Origin: Diphasiastrum complanatum
Taxonomy: Eukaryota; Streptophyta; Lycopodiopsida; Lycopodiales; Lycopodiaceae
Direction: 5' to 3'
Length of the DNA stretch: 64,000 nucleotides
NCBI GenBank assembly: GCA_029204225.1
Contig: CM055095.1
Location: 27,328,958-27,392,957, forward strand
This document shows, piece after piece, positions 22,301 through 34,429 of this stretch. Made by a program: the position numbers and the translations under genes. Under the pieces are notes generated by a model. The model saw nothing but the letters and a program-made list of their open reading frames with translations, had not been told where the DNA came from and searched no databases. How positions within the stretch are numbered: position 1 is the stretch's first letter; each line of letters begins with the position of its first letter.

Positions 22301-24030
22301 TCTCATCTCATTAGTTGCATATTGAGACAGGTCGCTTTCATGGCATACCCAGGGAGGCCAGAGTTTGTCGCAACATTCATCATTACATATGTTAGCCTAC
22401 CAATCCAAACAACATACAAAGCATAGATAGTTTGCAAATGTGTAAATTTCGTCTCTGCACAAATTGTCTCAAAAATTTGTAGACTCCAAAACTTCAAGTT
22501 TCGAGTCTCAAAACCGCAAAAATACCTCAAAAATTTAGACAATGACCCTCGAATGTACCTCAAAAATACCTCAAAAAATTCAGACACTACACCTCGAAAT
22601 AGTCATGTCTTGAGTCTCCAAAATTCGTCTCTCCACAAATTGACAATGACCTTCGAAATGTACCTCAAAATTTTGAGTCTCCAAAAAGTGAGCCTCGAAA
22701 ATTGAGACACACCCTCGAAAAATTGAGATACAACCTCAAAAGTAACTCGAAATGCACCTCAAAACGTACCTCAAAAATACCTCCAAAAATTCATATCTTG
22801 AGTCTCCAAAAATTCGTCTCTCCACAAATTGACAATGACCCTTGAAATGTACCTCAAAAATTTGGAGTCTCCAAAATTGAGTCTAGAAAAATTCGAGTTT
22901 CAAGTCTCTCCACAAAATTTCGTCTCCACAAATTGTGTCTCGAAAATTTGGAGACAGTCCAAAAAGTGTCTCCAAATTTTCAAGACACAATTTGTGGAGA
23001 GACGAAATTTTGTGAAGAGACTCAAAACTCGAATTTTTCTAGACTCAATTTTGGTTTTGGAGACTCCAAATTTTTGAGGTACATTTCAAGGTCATTGTCA
23101 ATTTGTGGAGAGCTGAAATTCTGGAGACTCGACACAAATTTTTGGAGGTATTTTTGAGGTACATTCGAGGGTGTGTCTTAATTTTTTGAGGTATTTCGAT
23201 GAACGTTTCGAGGGTGAGTGTCTTAATTTTTCGAGGTATTTCGAGGGTCATTGTCAATTTGTGGAGAGCCAAATTTTTGGAGACTCAAGACACGTATTTT
23301 CGAGGTACATTTCGAGTTACTTTCGAGGTACATTTCGAGGTACTTTTGAGGGTGAGTGTCTCAATTTTTTGAAGTATTTTGAGGAACGTTTCCAGGTATT
23401 TTCAAGGTATTGACGCGCAATTTTTGGAGACTCAAAATTTTCGAGGTACATTTCGAGGGTCATTGTCAATTTGTGGAGAGCCGAATTTTTGGAGACTCAA
23501 GACACGAATTTTTTGAGGTATTTTCGAGGTACATTTCGAGTTACTTTCAAGGGTGAGTGTCTTAATTTTTCGAGGTATTTCGAGGAACATTTCGAGGGTG
23601 AGTGTTTTTATTTTTTGAGGTATTTCGAGGGTGAGTGTCAATTTTTTGAGGTATTTCAAAAAACGTTTTGAGGGTGAGTGTCTCAATATTTCGAGGTATT
23701 TCAAGGTATTGACTCTCGCAATTTTTGAGACACGAAATTTTCGAGACTCGAAACTTGAAGTTCCTCCACTAATTGAGTTTCGACAATTTCTAGTCTCCAA
23801 AAATTGAGTCTTGAAAATTTGGAGACTCCAAAATCCGAGTCTTGAAAAATTCGAGTTTCGAGTCTCGAAAATCTCGAGACTCCAAAATTTGAAATCTCCA
23901 AAAATTTGAGTTTCGAGTTTCAAAAAATTCGTCCAATTTGAGTGTGCATTTAGTGCCATTCATGTCTAGAAAAATTTGAGTTTAGACATTCGTGTCTAGA
24001 AAAATTCTCTGAACTCGAGTCGATCAAGTG
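22300..24030. repeat. large low-complexity inverted repeat
   Basis: Left of about 22960 the sequence is built from CCTCAAAAAT, GAGTCTCCAAA and TCTCCACAAATTG words; right of it the reverse complements dominate (ATTTTTGAGG, GGAGACTC, AATTTGTGGAGAG). The right side expands into many GAGGTATTTCGAGG/GTGAGTGTC units up to about 23720, then the first word set returns. Open frames across it are low-complexity artefacts. Nothing resembles a transposase. Confidence 0.85.
22817..23118. repeat. hairpin core of the inverted repeat
   Basis: The innermost 14-bp arms (22943-22956 and 22967-22980) are perfect reverse complements around a 10-nt loop. Pairing continues outward with small indels through the AATTGTGTCT, TCTAGAAAAATTCGAG and TGACAATGACC segments to at least 22817 and 23118, about 140 bp per arm. 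Looser pairing appears to continue to about 22750 and 23190. Confidence 0.85.
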
Positions 24031-24039
24031 TTAGAAAAC

Positions 24040-25342
24040 TTCTCTCAGAACTTCGGACAAGAGGTGTCCATAGGTTCGTGGGCTCGACACGAACCCACAA
24101 GACCATTTGCAGCTCAATTCTGATGTTGTTTGTCAAGAAACGCCCTTTCTGTCGGGAGGATTCCCTCTAAATGGACTACTTTCCAACATTCCCAAGAATT
24201 GGTCCAGTGTCATCGAACAAAGTCCGTTTTGCAAAAAGTCTGTTCCCTCCTGTGCTGTTCAATTCTGACATCGTTTGTCAAGAAACGCCCTTTTTGTCGG
24301 GGGGATTACCACTAAATGTACTACTTTCTAACATTCCCAAGAATTGGTTCAGTGTCGTCGAATAGAGTCTGTTTTGCAAGAAGTCTGTCTCCTCCTGTGC
24401 TGCACGCCGAGACTGTACCTACAAGACTAAATCGGACTGCAAATGGTTTAGTACTCACAACAAAACGTGCATCCGAACATAAATACTAAACGTAGTGCTA
24501 GGATTCTAGGCCCATTGAGCCACAAATTGGTCAGATTTAGTAAAAAACGGTCAGAACTTTGGGAGGGAGACGTCCACAGGTTTGTGGGCTCAACATGAAC
24601 CCACAGGACTATTTGCAGCTCAATTTCGATGTCGTTTATCTGAAAACGCCCTTTCTGTTGGGGGGAATGCCACTAAATGGACTACTTTCCAACATTTCTG
24701 AGAATTGGTCCAGTGTAGCCAAACGAAGCTCGTTTTTCAGGCCTTCTATTCCATCCTGTGCTGCACACCCTGGGCACCAAATGGTTCAGTACTCATAGTG
24801 AAAAAAAGCATCCGAACCAAAAACCCTAAACATAATGCTGGGATTCTAGGCTTGTCGAGCCAAGAATCAGTAGAAAACGATCAAACCTTTGGACAGGAGG
24901 TGTGCACAAGTTTGTGGGCTCGACACGAACACCCATGGGACCATTTGTAGCTCAATTCCGATGTCGTTTGTCCAGAAACGCCCTTTCTGCCGGGGGGAAT
25001 GCCACTAAATGGACTACTTTTCAGCATTCGGAAGAACCGGTCTAGTGTCGTCGAACAAAGTTCGTTTTTTAGACGGTCTGTTCCATCATGTCCTGCACGC
25101 CAAGACGAACCCACAGGACTAAACCAGACTCCAAACAGTTCAGTACTCACAACAAAACGTGCATCCGAACCATAAACCCTAAACATAGTCTTGGAAATCT
25201 AGGCCTATCGAACCAAAAATCATCAGTCGTCACCCAGATCGCCAGCTCTGAGCTTAGCCCAAACACACACGAACACACACATCCATAAAGACCCACTCTA
25301 ACTCTTACCCTAAGTACACACACACATGCATGCACGCACGCG

Positions 25343-25388
<46 letters not shown>

Positions 25389-25657
25389 CACATGCACACA
25401 CAGACAAACACAACACACACACAAATACACATACACACAAACACATGCACAACACACAACACACAATGCGCACACCCACAAACAAACGCAGACCCACACA
25501 CACATGCCCATACACACACACAACACACATAGACAACACATGCACACACATTACAAACAGGCAACACACACACACACACACACACACATGCATGCATGCA
25601 TGCACGTTCGCCATCGACGCACGTCATTGCTCGTCAACGACGGGCACTCTTTACTAG
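24040..25657 (+). mobile_element. ~340-bp tandem array ending in a Helitron-type 3' terminus
   Basis: Units begin near TCAGAACTTCGGACA-GAGGTGTCC and run through CCATTTGCAGCTCAATT, GATGTCGTTTGTC, AACGCCCTTTCTG, AATGCCACTAAATGGACTAC and CCAGTGTCGTCGAAC to GGATTCTAGGCCC. Unit starts lie at about 24048, 24551 and 24882, the first carrying an extra internal ~120-bp duplication. A CA-rich tract follows, then the stem GCTCGTC-AAC-GACGGGC (25629-25645, one wobble pair), ACTCTTTA and CTAG (25654-25657) before a T. That is the Helitron 3'-end arrangement (hairpin ~12 nt before CTRR, insertion next to T). No transposase lies inside, so it would be non-autonomous. The 5' TC end was not located. Confidence 0.6.
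25316..25592. repeat. (CA)n-rich tract
   Basis: CA repeats with GC, CATG and CAACACA interruptions. Cysteine/valine- or histidine/threonine-rich frames here are artefacts. Confidence 0.97.
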
Positions 25658-25710
25658 TCTATATATATATTTAAACTTATGTACACTTTTGCGCATGTGT
25701 ATGCGTGCAC

Positions 25711-25781
25711 CATGCATCCTCCTCCCCTCACCCATGCATACACAGTTTTCGAACTAGAAATGATGGGGAGGAGGATGCATG
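25711..25781. repeat. 17-bp perfect inverted repeat
   Basis: CATGCATCCTCCTCCCC at 25711-25727 is exactly complementary to 25765-25781, with a 37-nt spacer; a further related copy lies at 25804-25825. A related, more diverged sequence is at 35918-35983, in the same position relative to the second Helitron-type end. Confidence 0.85.
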
Positions 25782-25859
25782 TATGGGGCACAGAATGCAT
25801 GGCCCTCCTCCCCATGCATGCATCTAAATGGCCCACAACCCACTCCAAATTTAAAATTT

Positions 25860-26900
25860 AAACTACCCTCCCTCCATAGACGCTCCTAGCATCCCTCTAC
25901 CATCCATCGCCCTCCTCCTTGCCCTGTATAGTTGCACTGCTAAAGAACGTTGTCCATTCTGTCGTCCAGCACTCCCACAACGCGAGAAACTACATGGTAT
26001 TTGTGGTAGATCAGGAACTGTATGTGTTTGCAGATTAAGTCCTGATTCTTGAACGCTAGCGTACATGGCGGGAGGATTGGTTTATAAAACTCGCTAACAA
26101 AATTGAGTTTGGTGTGAACATTGAACACGACAACTCTGGGATTGAACATTCAACCGACGTACAAAATGCTAGCCGTTCTGTCAACAAAGATGATCTACAT
26201 TGCATGGATTATTGATCCTTGGGTTGTGAATGGATTCTTGATTCTTGGGTTGTGTAAAGATTATGTACTAGTTGGCATTAGAACTGTCCCAAATGCGAGC
26301 GCGAATGATGCCTTCATACTCAAGAGTGTAATGAATGCGACAGAACATGCTTTTCAATCTTTGTGAAGTAAGGATGTCCAGAATCATTCACGAAGGCAAA
26401 GTTGTAGATAAAGTTGGATGTCATCTCAGGAACGCCAGTATAGGTGTGTCCATCCCAGAGGCCACTGCTCCAATATAGAGTAGTTGTGTTCCACAAAGAC
26501 ACTCATTCAGATGTCTGAAGCTTCCGAAAGAATCCACCGCACTTATAAATGCACACATTTGAGTCAACCATTCTCTGTTCGACACTAATGAATGCACACA
26601 TTTGAGCCAACCATTCTCTGTTTGACAGAGATCAACTGAGAGAGAAGAATGCTCTATCTTTCGATGGAAATCTGACATCATTGAAGCTTTGAAGCTTTGT
26701 AGCCAGCGATCTGATATATGAGCAGGATGCTCGGACTTCATTGAAAACAAAATCTAATGACGAGATCCACAATAGTGTTTTTGAGAAGTTGCAATGTCTT
26801 TTCGAGCTGTTGTAATTATGGATTTTGTCATTTTGAATTCTATCCATGATGTGGATTGTTGTACAAGACATGATTTATGAATTTAAATGACAAGCACATG
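25860..26900. other. no gene recognised
   Basis: Several short open frames but none with family resemblance. A ~47-bp direct repeat (AATGCACACATTTGAG-CAACC) occurs near 26548 and 26592. Confidence 0.4.
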
Positions 26901-26904
26901 AAAT

Positions 26905-27180
26905 GGATTATGAAGCTATCCATGGAAGCAATAAGGAGACACGCTATCAGAACAAGTAGCAATAATATCACCAAGAAACCATCCATGGAAGCAGGCCTTC
27001 CAAAATACAGAAACACGCTATCACAGAAGAGACGACATGAATATTATCGTGAGACCATCCACGGAAGCATTTATTTGTAATAGACAGGCACACTATCACA
27101 GACTAGGCAGCAAAATACCATGGAAGCAGTTCTTCCTACTAAAGAGATACACTATCACAGAATACACAACAATAATATGT
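26905..27180. repeat. minisatellite, ~4 units of 65-75 bp
   Basis: Units share CCATGGAAGCA, an A-rich middle, and ACACGCTATCACAGAA or ACACTATCACAGA. A two-copy GTAATATATCAGATGACACTT-like duplication follows at 27183-27275. Confidence 0.8.
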
Positions 27181-27548
27181 TCGTAATATATCAGATGACA
27201 CTTTTCATTGTATTTGTGAGACTGCGTTTGTAATATATAAAATGACGCTTTTCACTGTATGTGTGACATACAAGTCCACCTCGCAAACTCGAGCGTGAAA
27301 CACAAACGAGCTGTTTTTCTCAAAAGAAGCCAATTCTTTAACGGATTTGAAAATCCTTACCATTTTCTTGAGATAGCGATGACAACAAAGATGACCATAT
27401 TCAAATCACCGAGAAGCAGAAAACATAAATGAAGTTAAGTAGCGAACTAATGCAATGGTAGAGTGAAACATGAACACCGAAAGTATTCATCAGGAAAGCT
27501 TGGATTGATCGTCATTAAGCAAATGGCATGACTCTCACTGTTTTGTAA

Positions 27549-27551
27549 TGG

Positions 27552-27643
<92 letters not shown>
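27549..27643. repeat. (CT)n microsatellite
   Basis: About 95 bp of nearly pure CT repeat. Confidence 0.97.
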
Positions 27644-27645
<2 letters not shown>

Positions 27646-28688
27646 CTCGAATCACCCTACCGTTTCCAAGGAGATCACAGAGGTAAGTGCTTATGGGTAG
27701 CCAGTAGAAGGGGTGATCATCGTGCACGCATTACATAGTCTGTTGGGAGGTGTAGCAAAGCATAAGAGCTTACAGATCTGAGTTTAGCAGAAGGTCACAG
27801 TCAGTTTCGGCTGTCTCAGCTATGATAGCTGCTCTCGCCGGGTATTCAGCCGTCGTCATAATCATTCAGGCATTCAGCATTCGTCATAATCATTCAGACA
27901 GCTCAAAACATTTGTGTGGCAATCTGCCATATGTCATCATTTCATGCTAGATGCCAGCAAGCTCCTCAATAAAGCATTCGTGTGTACAAAAGGCTAAGTC
28001 CAGAGCTCTTGCATTTGTCATGGAGGAAACAATGGATCCATATTCCCCAAAGAATGTCATAATGAAGTAGGTTGACGGAGTGTGCCTCAGTTCTTATGCA
28101 TTTGTGTTGTTCAGTCTGAGAGAGAGTGCTCGATTACCAGTTGGAACCTTCAAACGTTGTTGAGAGCCGAGTTTTGATCATTTATGTCACTCGATCCTGG
28201 CTGAAAAAGAGAGTTTGTGTGGTTGTTGCAGAGAATGTGTTCGTGGATCATCATTTTTGAAAGAAGAGGGATCGTTGTAGGGAGAATCTCTATAGGATCA
28301 AAAGAATGAGAGAATGGAGTGTTGAGAAGATTTGTTGCTGATGTAGACTAAGAGAGCCATATTTAGAGTCAAAGAGCATTTGGGGTTGTTTCCATAACCC
28401 CAAACCCTAAGCCAAAATGAAAAAAGTAAACGAAATTTGCAAGAGGTGGAAACACAGATGGAACATTATCGCTCTGGGATCAGAAGCAAATGCAAGAATA
28501 CACCAAAAGGCAAGCAATTCCAAATGCGCTGCCGAGCAAAAGGCAGCAGCACAAGGCATGGAAAGATGTGCACATATCTAATGATATGCTTGGGATCACA
28601 GAAAACAAGAGAAACTGATGGCGATTCGGAATCCATCCTTGTGTGTCGAAAAGTCAAGAGAACAACGAAAAATGAGACGTCGAGGCTA

Positions 28689-28767
<79 letters not shown>

Positions 28768-29640
28768 TAGAGGTGGCTGATATTTTCATTCATTTCAAGT
28801 TATCTATTGTCCTTTTAAGAGGTGGTTTTTCCTGTATAGTCTATTGTATGATATCTCCCTAGCACAATTTACATAATTGCTTATATATTTTATTTGGTTT
28901 TCTAGCAAAAGTAGGGGAATTGCTTATGCATTTTGTTACGTGTTTTTGCATTTCCCTCCACTACCCACACTGCTCTCTATGTTGTAGAGATTAGAGACAT
29001 GTATAATCCATTGCTTATGCAGTTGCCAACCACACAACAAGTCACAAAGTACAAATTAAAGTAGGAGCTCGAATTTGACATTCTTTCTGTTAGAAAGGTC
29101 ACATAGGCAACACTTTACTTATAGTCATTTATATCACGTGAAAGGAAATGAATTGAGATGTATTTCGAGTCTTAGAGTCTCAAGCTTTCTCCTTATTCTA
29201 TAGACATAGACAAAGCACATAGGCACCCACACTTTGCACATCACAACAAAAACATAATAAAAAGATTAAGCCACTTGACCGTTGTATGATATGAACATGT
29301 TGTACGGTTTTAGAAAAAGGGACTTTAGAATAGTGAGATTTGTGGAGGAGGTCTCAAAGGGTAATGAACATGAGTCCTTTCATCCATAAACAATCTAAGC
29401 ATCTCCTCTTCACTTAAAATTTCCATCTCAGTCCCACAAAATCAAGTCCAAAGCCTACAATAGCATCTCACATTTCCATATGGAGCACTACGATGGAGCA
29501 GATCATAACAGCTCCAAAAGGTTTTAGCTGCTACAGCTGAAGATAAAGATCACAGAGACTAAAACATGCAAAGGCGACTAGCTTACTCTATAAGAATGTC
29601 TTCCACATGCTAACAAGTTCAAGTGCTGCTGAGGATCAAG
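27644..29640. other. no gene recognised; compound microsatellite at 28690-28763
   Basis: (CT)n followed by (AC)n lies at 28690-28763. The remainder holds no recognisable protein, RNA or terminal repeat. The region 27730-28400 has the texture of retroelement leader or LTR sequence, but I could not define ends. Confidence 0.4.
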
Positions 29641-29786
29641 AGTGGGATCAGTCAAAATTCAGTAAAAAAACAGTCAGAACTTCGGACAGGAGGTGTCCAC
29701 AGGTTCGTGGGCTCGACACGAACCCACAGGACCATTTGCAGCTCAATTTCGATGCCATTTGTCCATAAATGCCCTTTCTGCCAAGG

Positions 29787-30103
<317 letters not shown>

Positions 30104-30357
30104 GAATTTATCCGAAAATGCCCTTTTTGTCGAGAGGAGTGAAAAACAGTCAGATTCTCGGATGGGAGGTGTCCACATGTTCGTGGGCTGGACACAAACC
30201 CACAGGACCATTTGCAGCTCAATTCCGATGTCGTTTGTCCATTAACGCCCTTTCTGTCAGGGGGAATGCCACTAAATGAACTACTTTCCAACATTCCCAA
30301 GATTTGGTCCGATGTCCAACAAACCCACAAGACCATTTGCAGCTCAATTCCGATGTC

Positions 30358-30362
30358 ATTTG
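30358..30362. repeat. possible target duplication ATTTG (left)
   Basis: Pairs with GTTTG at 34430-34434. Uninterrupted array units read GATGTCGTTTGTCC, so the 5 bp are present on both sides of the insertion with one transition. Confidence 0.65.
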
Positions 30363-30364
30363 AC

Positions 30365-33036
30365 TCATCAAGCTTGGAAAGCTTTTTACCTGGTTCAATA
30401 GGAGTATTCACTGGTTTGCAATCCTGCAATCTAAACCTGTGAAACAACTCTTTGACATACTTCAACTGTGTTAAACCCACTTCGTGTTCTTTTTGCCCAA
30501 CCTCTACTCCAAGGCAATAATACATCAGACTGAGATCTGTCATCTCAAATTGTCCAATGTCGTCTTTCTTGATCATATCTATCATCTCTTGATTATTTCC
30601 CGTAATAATCAAGTCATCAACATACAGAGCAATCAAAGCAACCATACCATCAAAGCATAAGACATATAGATTTGGATCAGAATGTGTTCTCACCATCCCC
30701 TTTGAACAAAAATAGGCATCAATCCTGCTACACCACGCACGTGGTGCCTGTTTAAGACCATAAAGCGCTTTCTTCAAGCAACATACTTTATTTTCTCGTC
30801 CCTTCATTACAAAGCCTTTAGATTGATCCATTAACACCTCTTCTTCTAACTCACCATTTAGAAAAGCAGATTTCACATCCATCTGATGCAAAGGCCAACC
30901 AAAATGTGAAGCTAAAGCAACAAGTAGACGTAGAGTATTCCACTTACATACTGGCGCAAAGGTCTCCTCATAGTCAATGCCTTTACTTTGTGCATACCCT
31001 TTGATCACCAATCTTGCCTTGTGCTTTGCTATACTTCCATTTGCATGATACTTAGTCCTATATACCCATTTGCAACCAATGAGTTTCTTGACAACTGGTG
31101 GTTCTACCAAGTCCCATGTGCTATGCTTAGCAATTGACTCCATCTCCTCTCCCATGGCCTTGACCCAAATGTCATCATCCTTCGCTTCACCATAAGTCGA
31201 AGGTTCTTTGCTTTGAATAATACTAGATAAGAGAGCATAATTTGCTTCATACCTTTCAGGTTGTGGCTTCTCTCTTGTTGATGTTCGTAGCTCTCCCTGA
31301 CTAGATGATCCTGGAAAGTCATCCATGTCGTGGCTCTCCAACAATCTCTCAAACCACTTAGGGAGCTTCCTGTCAGGTGATCGGCTTCCTGGTGAAAATG
31401 TATCCCACGGTACATCCTTCTCCTTGCATTTGTCACCTGCAACTTCAATCCTTCTTGCACCAAAAGGTTTGTCCCTACCTCTCCAACCTGTCTCTTGAGG
31501 TTGAGTAGTAGTATCTTGAGATGTATCCTCTTTTTCATCACTTGGAAGGTCAATGAATGGATCATCATCAGATGGTATCTTCACTATACCATCTTTCCCA
31601 CTAGATGTATCTATCTTCTCAGCATCCTCATCTTCATACATCTTGGATTCATCAAAGATAACATCATGACTTACATGGATTTTGTTTTCCACTAGATCAA
31701 AACATCTATAGCCCTTCACACGATCATCATATCCTAGGAATATGCACTTGATAGCTTTTACATCAAGTTTACATCTCTCTTCCTTAGGAACGTGTACAAA
31801 GGCCTTACATCCAAAGATTCACAAGTGGTTCACTTTGGCTTCTTCTTTGTGAATGCTTCCTCGGGTGTTATCTTTGGTATGGCAATGGTAGGACTTCTAT
31901 TTTGAAGATAGACTGTCGTACTGCATGCTTCTGACCAAAAATCTTTTGGTAGTTTCATCTAGCTAACATAGATCTGGCACATTTCACAATCGTAAGATAA
32001 CATCACGGCTTATATGGATTTTGTTTTTCACTGGATCAAAATATCTATAGCCCTTCACACGATCATCATATTCTAGGAACATGCACTTAATAGCTTTTAC
32101 ATCAAGTTTACGTCTCTCTTCCTTAGGAACGTATACAAAGGCCTTACATCCAAAGATTCGCAAGTGGTTCACCTTTGGCTTCTTCTTGTGAATGCTTCCT
32201 CAGGTGTTATCTTTGGTATGGCAATGGTAGGACTTCTATTTTGAAGATAGACTGTCGTACTACATGCTTCTGACCAAAAATCTTTTGGTATTTTCATCTC
32301 AGCTAGCATAGATCTGGCACTTTCCACAATCGTACTATTCTTGCGCTCAGCTACACCATTGAGAGCAGGAGTATGAGCTTGCGTAAATTGTCTTTTAATC
32401 CCACATTGATCACAAAGATCATTGAAGTTATTAGACTTGTACTCACCTCCACTATTTGATCTGAGGACTTTGATCTTCCTACCTGTCTGATTTTCGACCA
32501 ATGCTTTGAGGCTCTTGAAGTTGTCAAATGCATCTGATTTCTTCTTCAAGAAATAGATCCACGTCTTACGTGACATATCATCAATAAAGGTCATGAAATA
32601 GAAGGCTTTACCTAAGGACATGGTCCTCATAGGCCCGCATAAATATGTGTGGATTAAATCCAGGATGTTCTTTGCTCTTGCAACACTACCTTTATTGAAC
32701 TTCTCTCGATGCTGCTTCCCATATACACAAGATTCGCACATTGATTTCAAGTGATCTTCTATGGTAGGCAATCCTGTTACCATCTCCAATCTTCTCATCA
32801 AACTGAGGCTTCCCAAGTTCAAATGACCAAGCCTCCTATGCCACAACTCAATTTGCGATGGAATGGACGATACAAGTCCATGTTGCCCTTTGATTGTAGC
32901 ATTCAACCTATACAATTTTTTATTGGGCTCCCTTACTCCATCCGTAATAACTTTGAACTTTTGGTTCACATCCTTCACAAAGCAACGATCATGGGCGAAT
33001 TCTACTTTCAACTTTTGATCAGTAATGACTCCAACA
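30365..33036 (-). pseudogene. Copia integrase-RT polyprotein, defective
   Basis: Minus strand from 33036: VEFAHDRCFVKDVNQKFKV, the integrase zinc region LWHRRLGHLNLGSL...CESCVYGKQ, a TYLCGPM segment where the first catalytic Asp is expected, LRSNSGGEYKS where Copia normally has SDNGGE (Asp replaced by Asn), and NGVAERKNSTIVES. RT follows with KWVYRTKYHANGS, MDVKSAFLNGELEEEV and ALYVDDLIITGN. Gag and the protease WxIDSGA motif are absent; homology to the plus-strand copy begins only at SVGVITDQ. A ~339-bp tandem duplication (31721-32340) repeats the INT-RT spacer. Coding stops resembling Copia at 30363. Confidence 0.9.
31721..32340. repeat. tandem duplication inside Copia, offset 339 bp
   Basis: The segment around GGCCTTACATCCAAAGATTC (31801) recurs at 32140 with few changes, as do the preceding TTCACACGATCATCATAT stretch and the following ACTTCTATTTTGAAGATAG. 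The copies have diverged by substitutions and small indels. The plus-strand relative has only one copy. Confidence 0.9.
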
Positions 33037-34142
33037 ATGGAATGGTGAAATCACTTTTGGCGCACTTCGAACACTTTCTCCACTGCAATCACTCTGCTTT
33101 GTTGTACCGTACTTGCAGGTACAGTCCGGGTGCCCTTCGTTTGGAGGTTATAGCCTTTCGTTTGGGTCAAAACGGGCAAAGGACCCAAAAATAGGGACTT
33201 TTCTAGTTTTTGAACTATTTCTTCACCTTGAAGAAACTTCACTCTTCACTTGTGAAGGGACCCAACTCCAATTTCAGTATGAAAATTTTTACTGAAGTTG
33301 AAGGCTAAAACGCACTTCACTTTTTCAGGGCCCTCTTCAACAACCCTTCAGACTCCATCCAATGGTTGATTATAATCCAACTGTGGATATCCCTTCTGGA
33401 TAGTACGAACTGAGTCGTTGATCTTGTAGCTTCTCTATCCGACGGATCTGAGCACTCTTGTGCACTAATGGAGAGTCTTGTAAGCGCTACCCACTTCGAA
33501 ACACTATGCCATTTGCTTGGTTCCACGCGCGAACTGAGTCGCGACCTCCCTGCTCGCGGCCAGCTTCCCTAGGTTTTCAGCTATGGCTTCCTTGAGGATT
33601 TTTCAACCATCTCTCTCTCTTTGAGTCGCAGCTGCCCACGGCCTCTTCAGAACTAATTCGCATTGCTAGGGCGCCCTCCTCTAGGTTTTTACAGCTTGCA
33701 AAACAGATCAGTATAGAGAGAAATCTCTGATTTTGTGCTCCCAAACCCCAGACAAGGGTTTTTCACACACATATGTTCTTGGCTTCCAATTCACAGTGTT
33801 CTGACAAGCCTATCCTCTTGCTCTGAGGTCGCCCTACTGCTAGAACTCTGATGCTTCAATCTGTTTGTCAAACGGTGTCCGATTGAATGCACACTGACTG
33901 CAAACACCAAATAGCCTACTTCAGAATTTCAAAATTCCGTTTGCTGATGTTCTGATTTAGCTAACAACCCTTGTCTCTGAATCCTCACACAGTCTCAAGC
34001 TCACCAAGCTTTTGTGTGCTAAACTCTCTGCACCAATGTTTCCCCTTCCGTCTTCAACCCACCGCAAACCCCGAACTCTCAGAAGACACTTCTCCCGAAG
34101 CTCTCTTCAACGACGATGTTGTACTGTGTACACTCCCTGTAC
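33037..34142 (-). other. leader region of the truncated Copia element
   Basis: 1.1 kb between the primer site and the first recognisable pol codon. No gag similarity. It may be the true untranslated leader joined to pol by deletion of gag and protease. Confidence 0.5.
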
Positions 34143-34155
34143 GGCTCTGATACCA
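34143..34155 (-). promoter_or_regulatory. primer-binding site (initiator Met-tRNA)
   Basis: Minus strand TGGTATCAGAGCC, identical to that of the complete Copia element, placed directly after the LTR end AAGT. Confidence 0.9.
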
Positions 34156-34429
34156 ACTTAGAATTTGCTTTGCACAGGAATACAGATCATGCTACACAGT
34201 AACACAGACAGAAAACACTCTCCACAACAAGCTCACATAGCAACTGTATTTCTCAAAATGAAATTACATTGTACATATAGTTGTTCACTCAGGCAACCCA
34301 TGCATGACCCAGGTTGCCGTTGGCGGGACGCGTGTCCCGTCGACTTGCCTCATGGCGAGGCCAACTGATCCTTATCAACTGATAGGACCCACAGTACAGT
34401 AGCACAGTGATTCTACTTTAATTCTAACT
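34156..34429 (-). repeat. 5' LTR, 274 bp, AG...GT ends
   Basis: On the minus strand AGTTAGAAT...ATTCTAAGT, with inner inverted bases TTAGAAT/ATTCTAA. The plus-strand copy at 42613-42886 has the same length and the same ends, and the ends abut the primer site here and the purine tract there. The usual Copia termini are TG...CA, so this family uses, or has drifted to, non-canonical ends. Confidence 0.8.

Larger units (their letters stand above)
30363..34429 (-). mobile_element. Copia element lacking RNase H and 3' LTR
   Basis: The 5' LTR, primer site and a long leader are present at the right end. The internal part holds integrase and RT but lacks gag and protease, and it ends in RT (...EPGKKLSKLDES) directly against array sequence. 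RNase H, purine tract and 3' LTR are missing. Both flanks are consecutive parts of one array unit with a 5-bp near-duplication, so truncation appears to predate or accompany integration. It is the same family as the plus-strand copy at 38.4-42.9 kb. Confidence 0.85.

Noticed and set aside
25147-25674. Cys/Val-rich and His/Thr-rich open frames of 80-155 codons on both strands
   Set aside because: Translation of the CA repeat; no start context, no family, and open in many frames at once.
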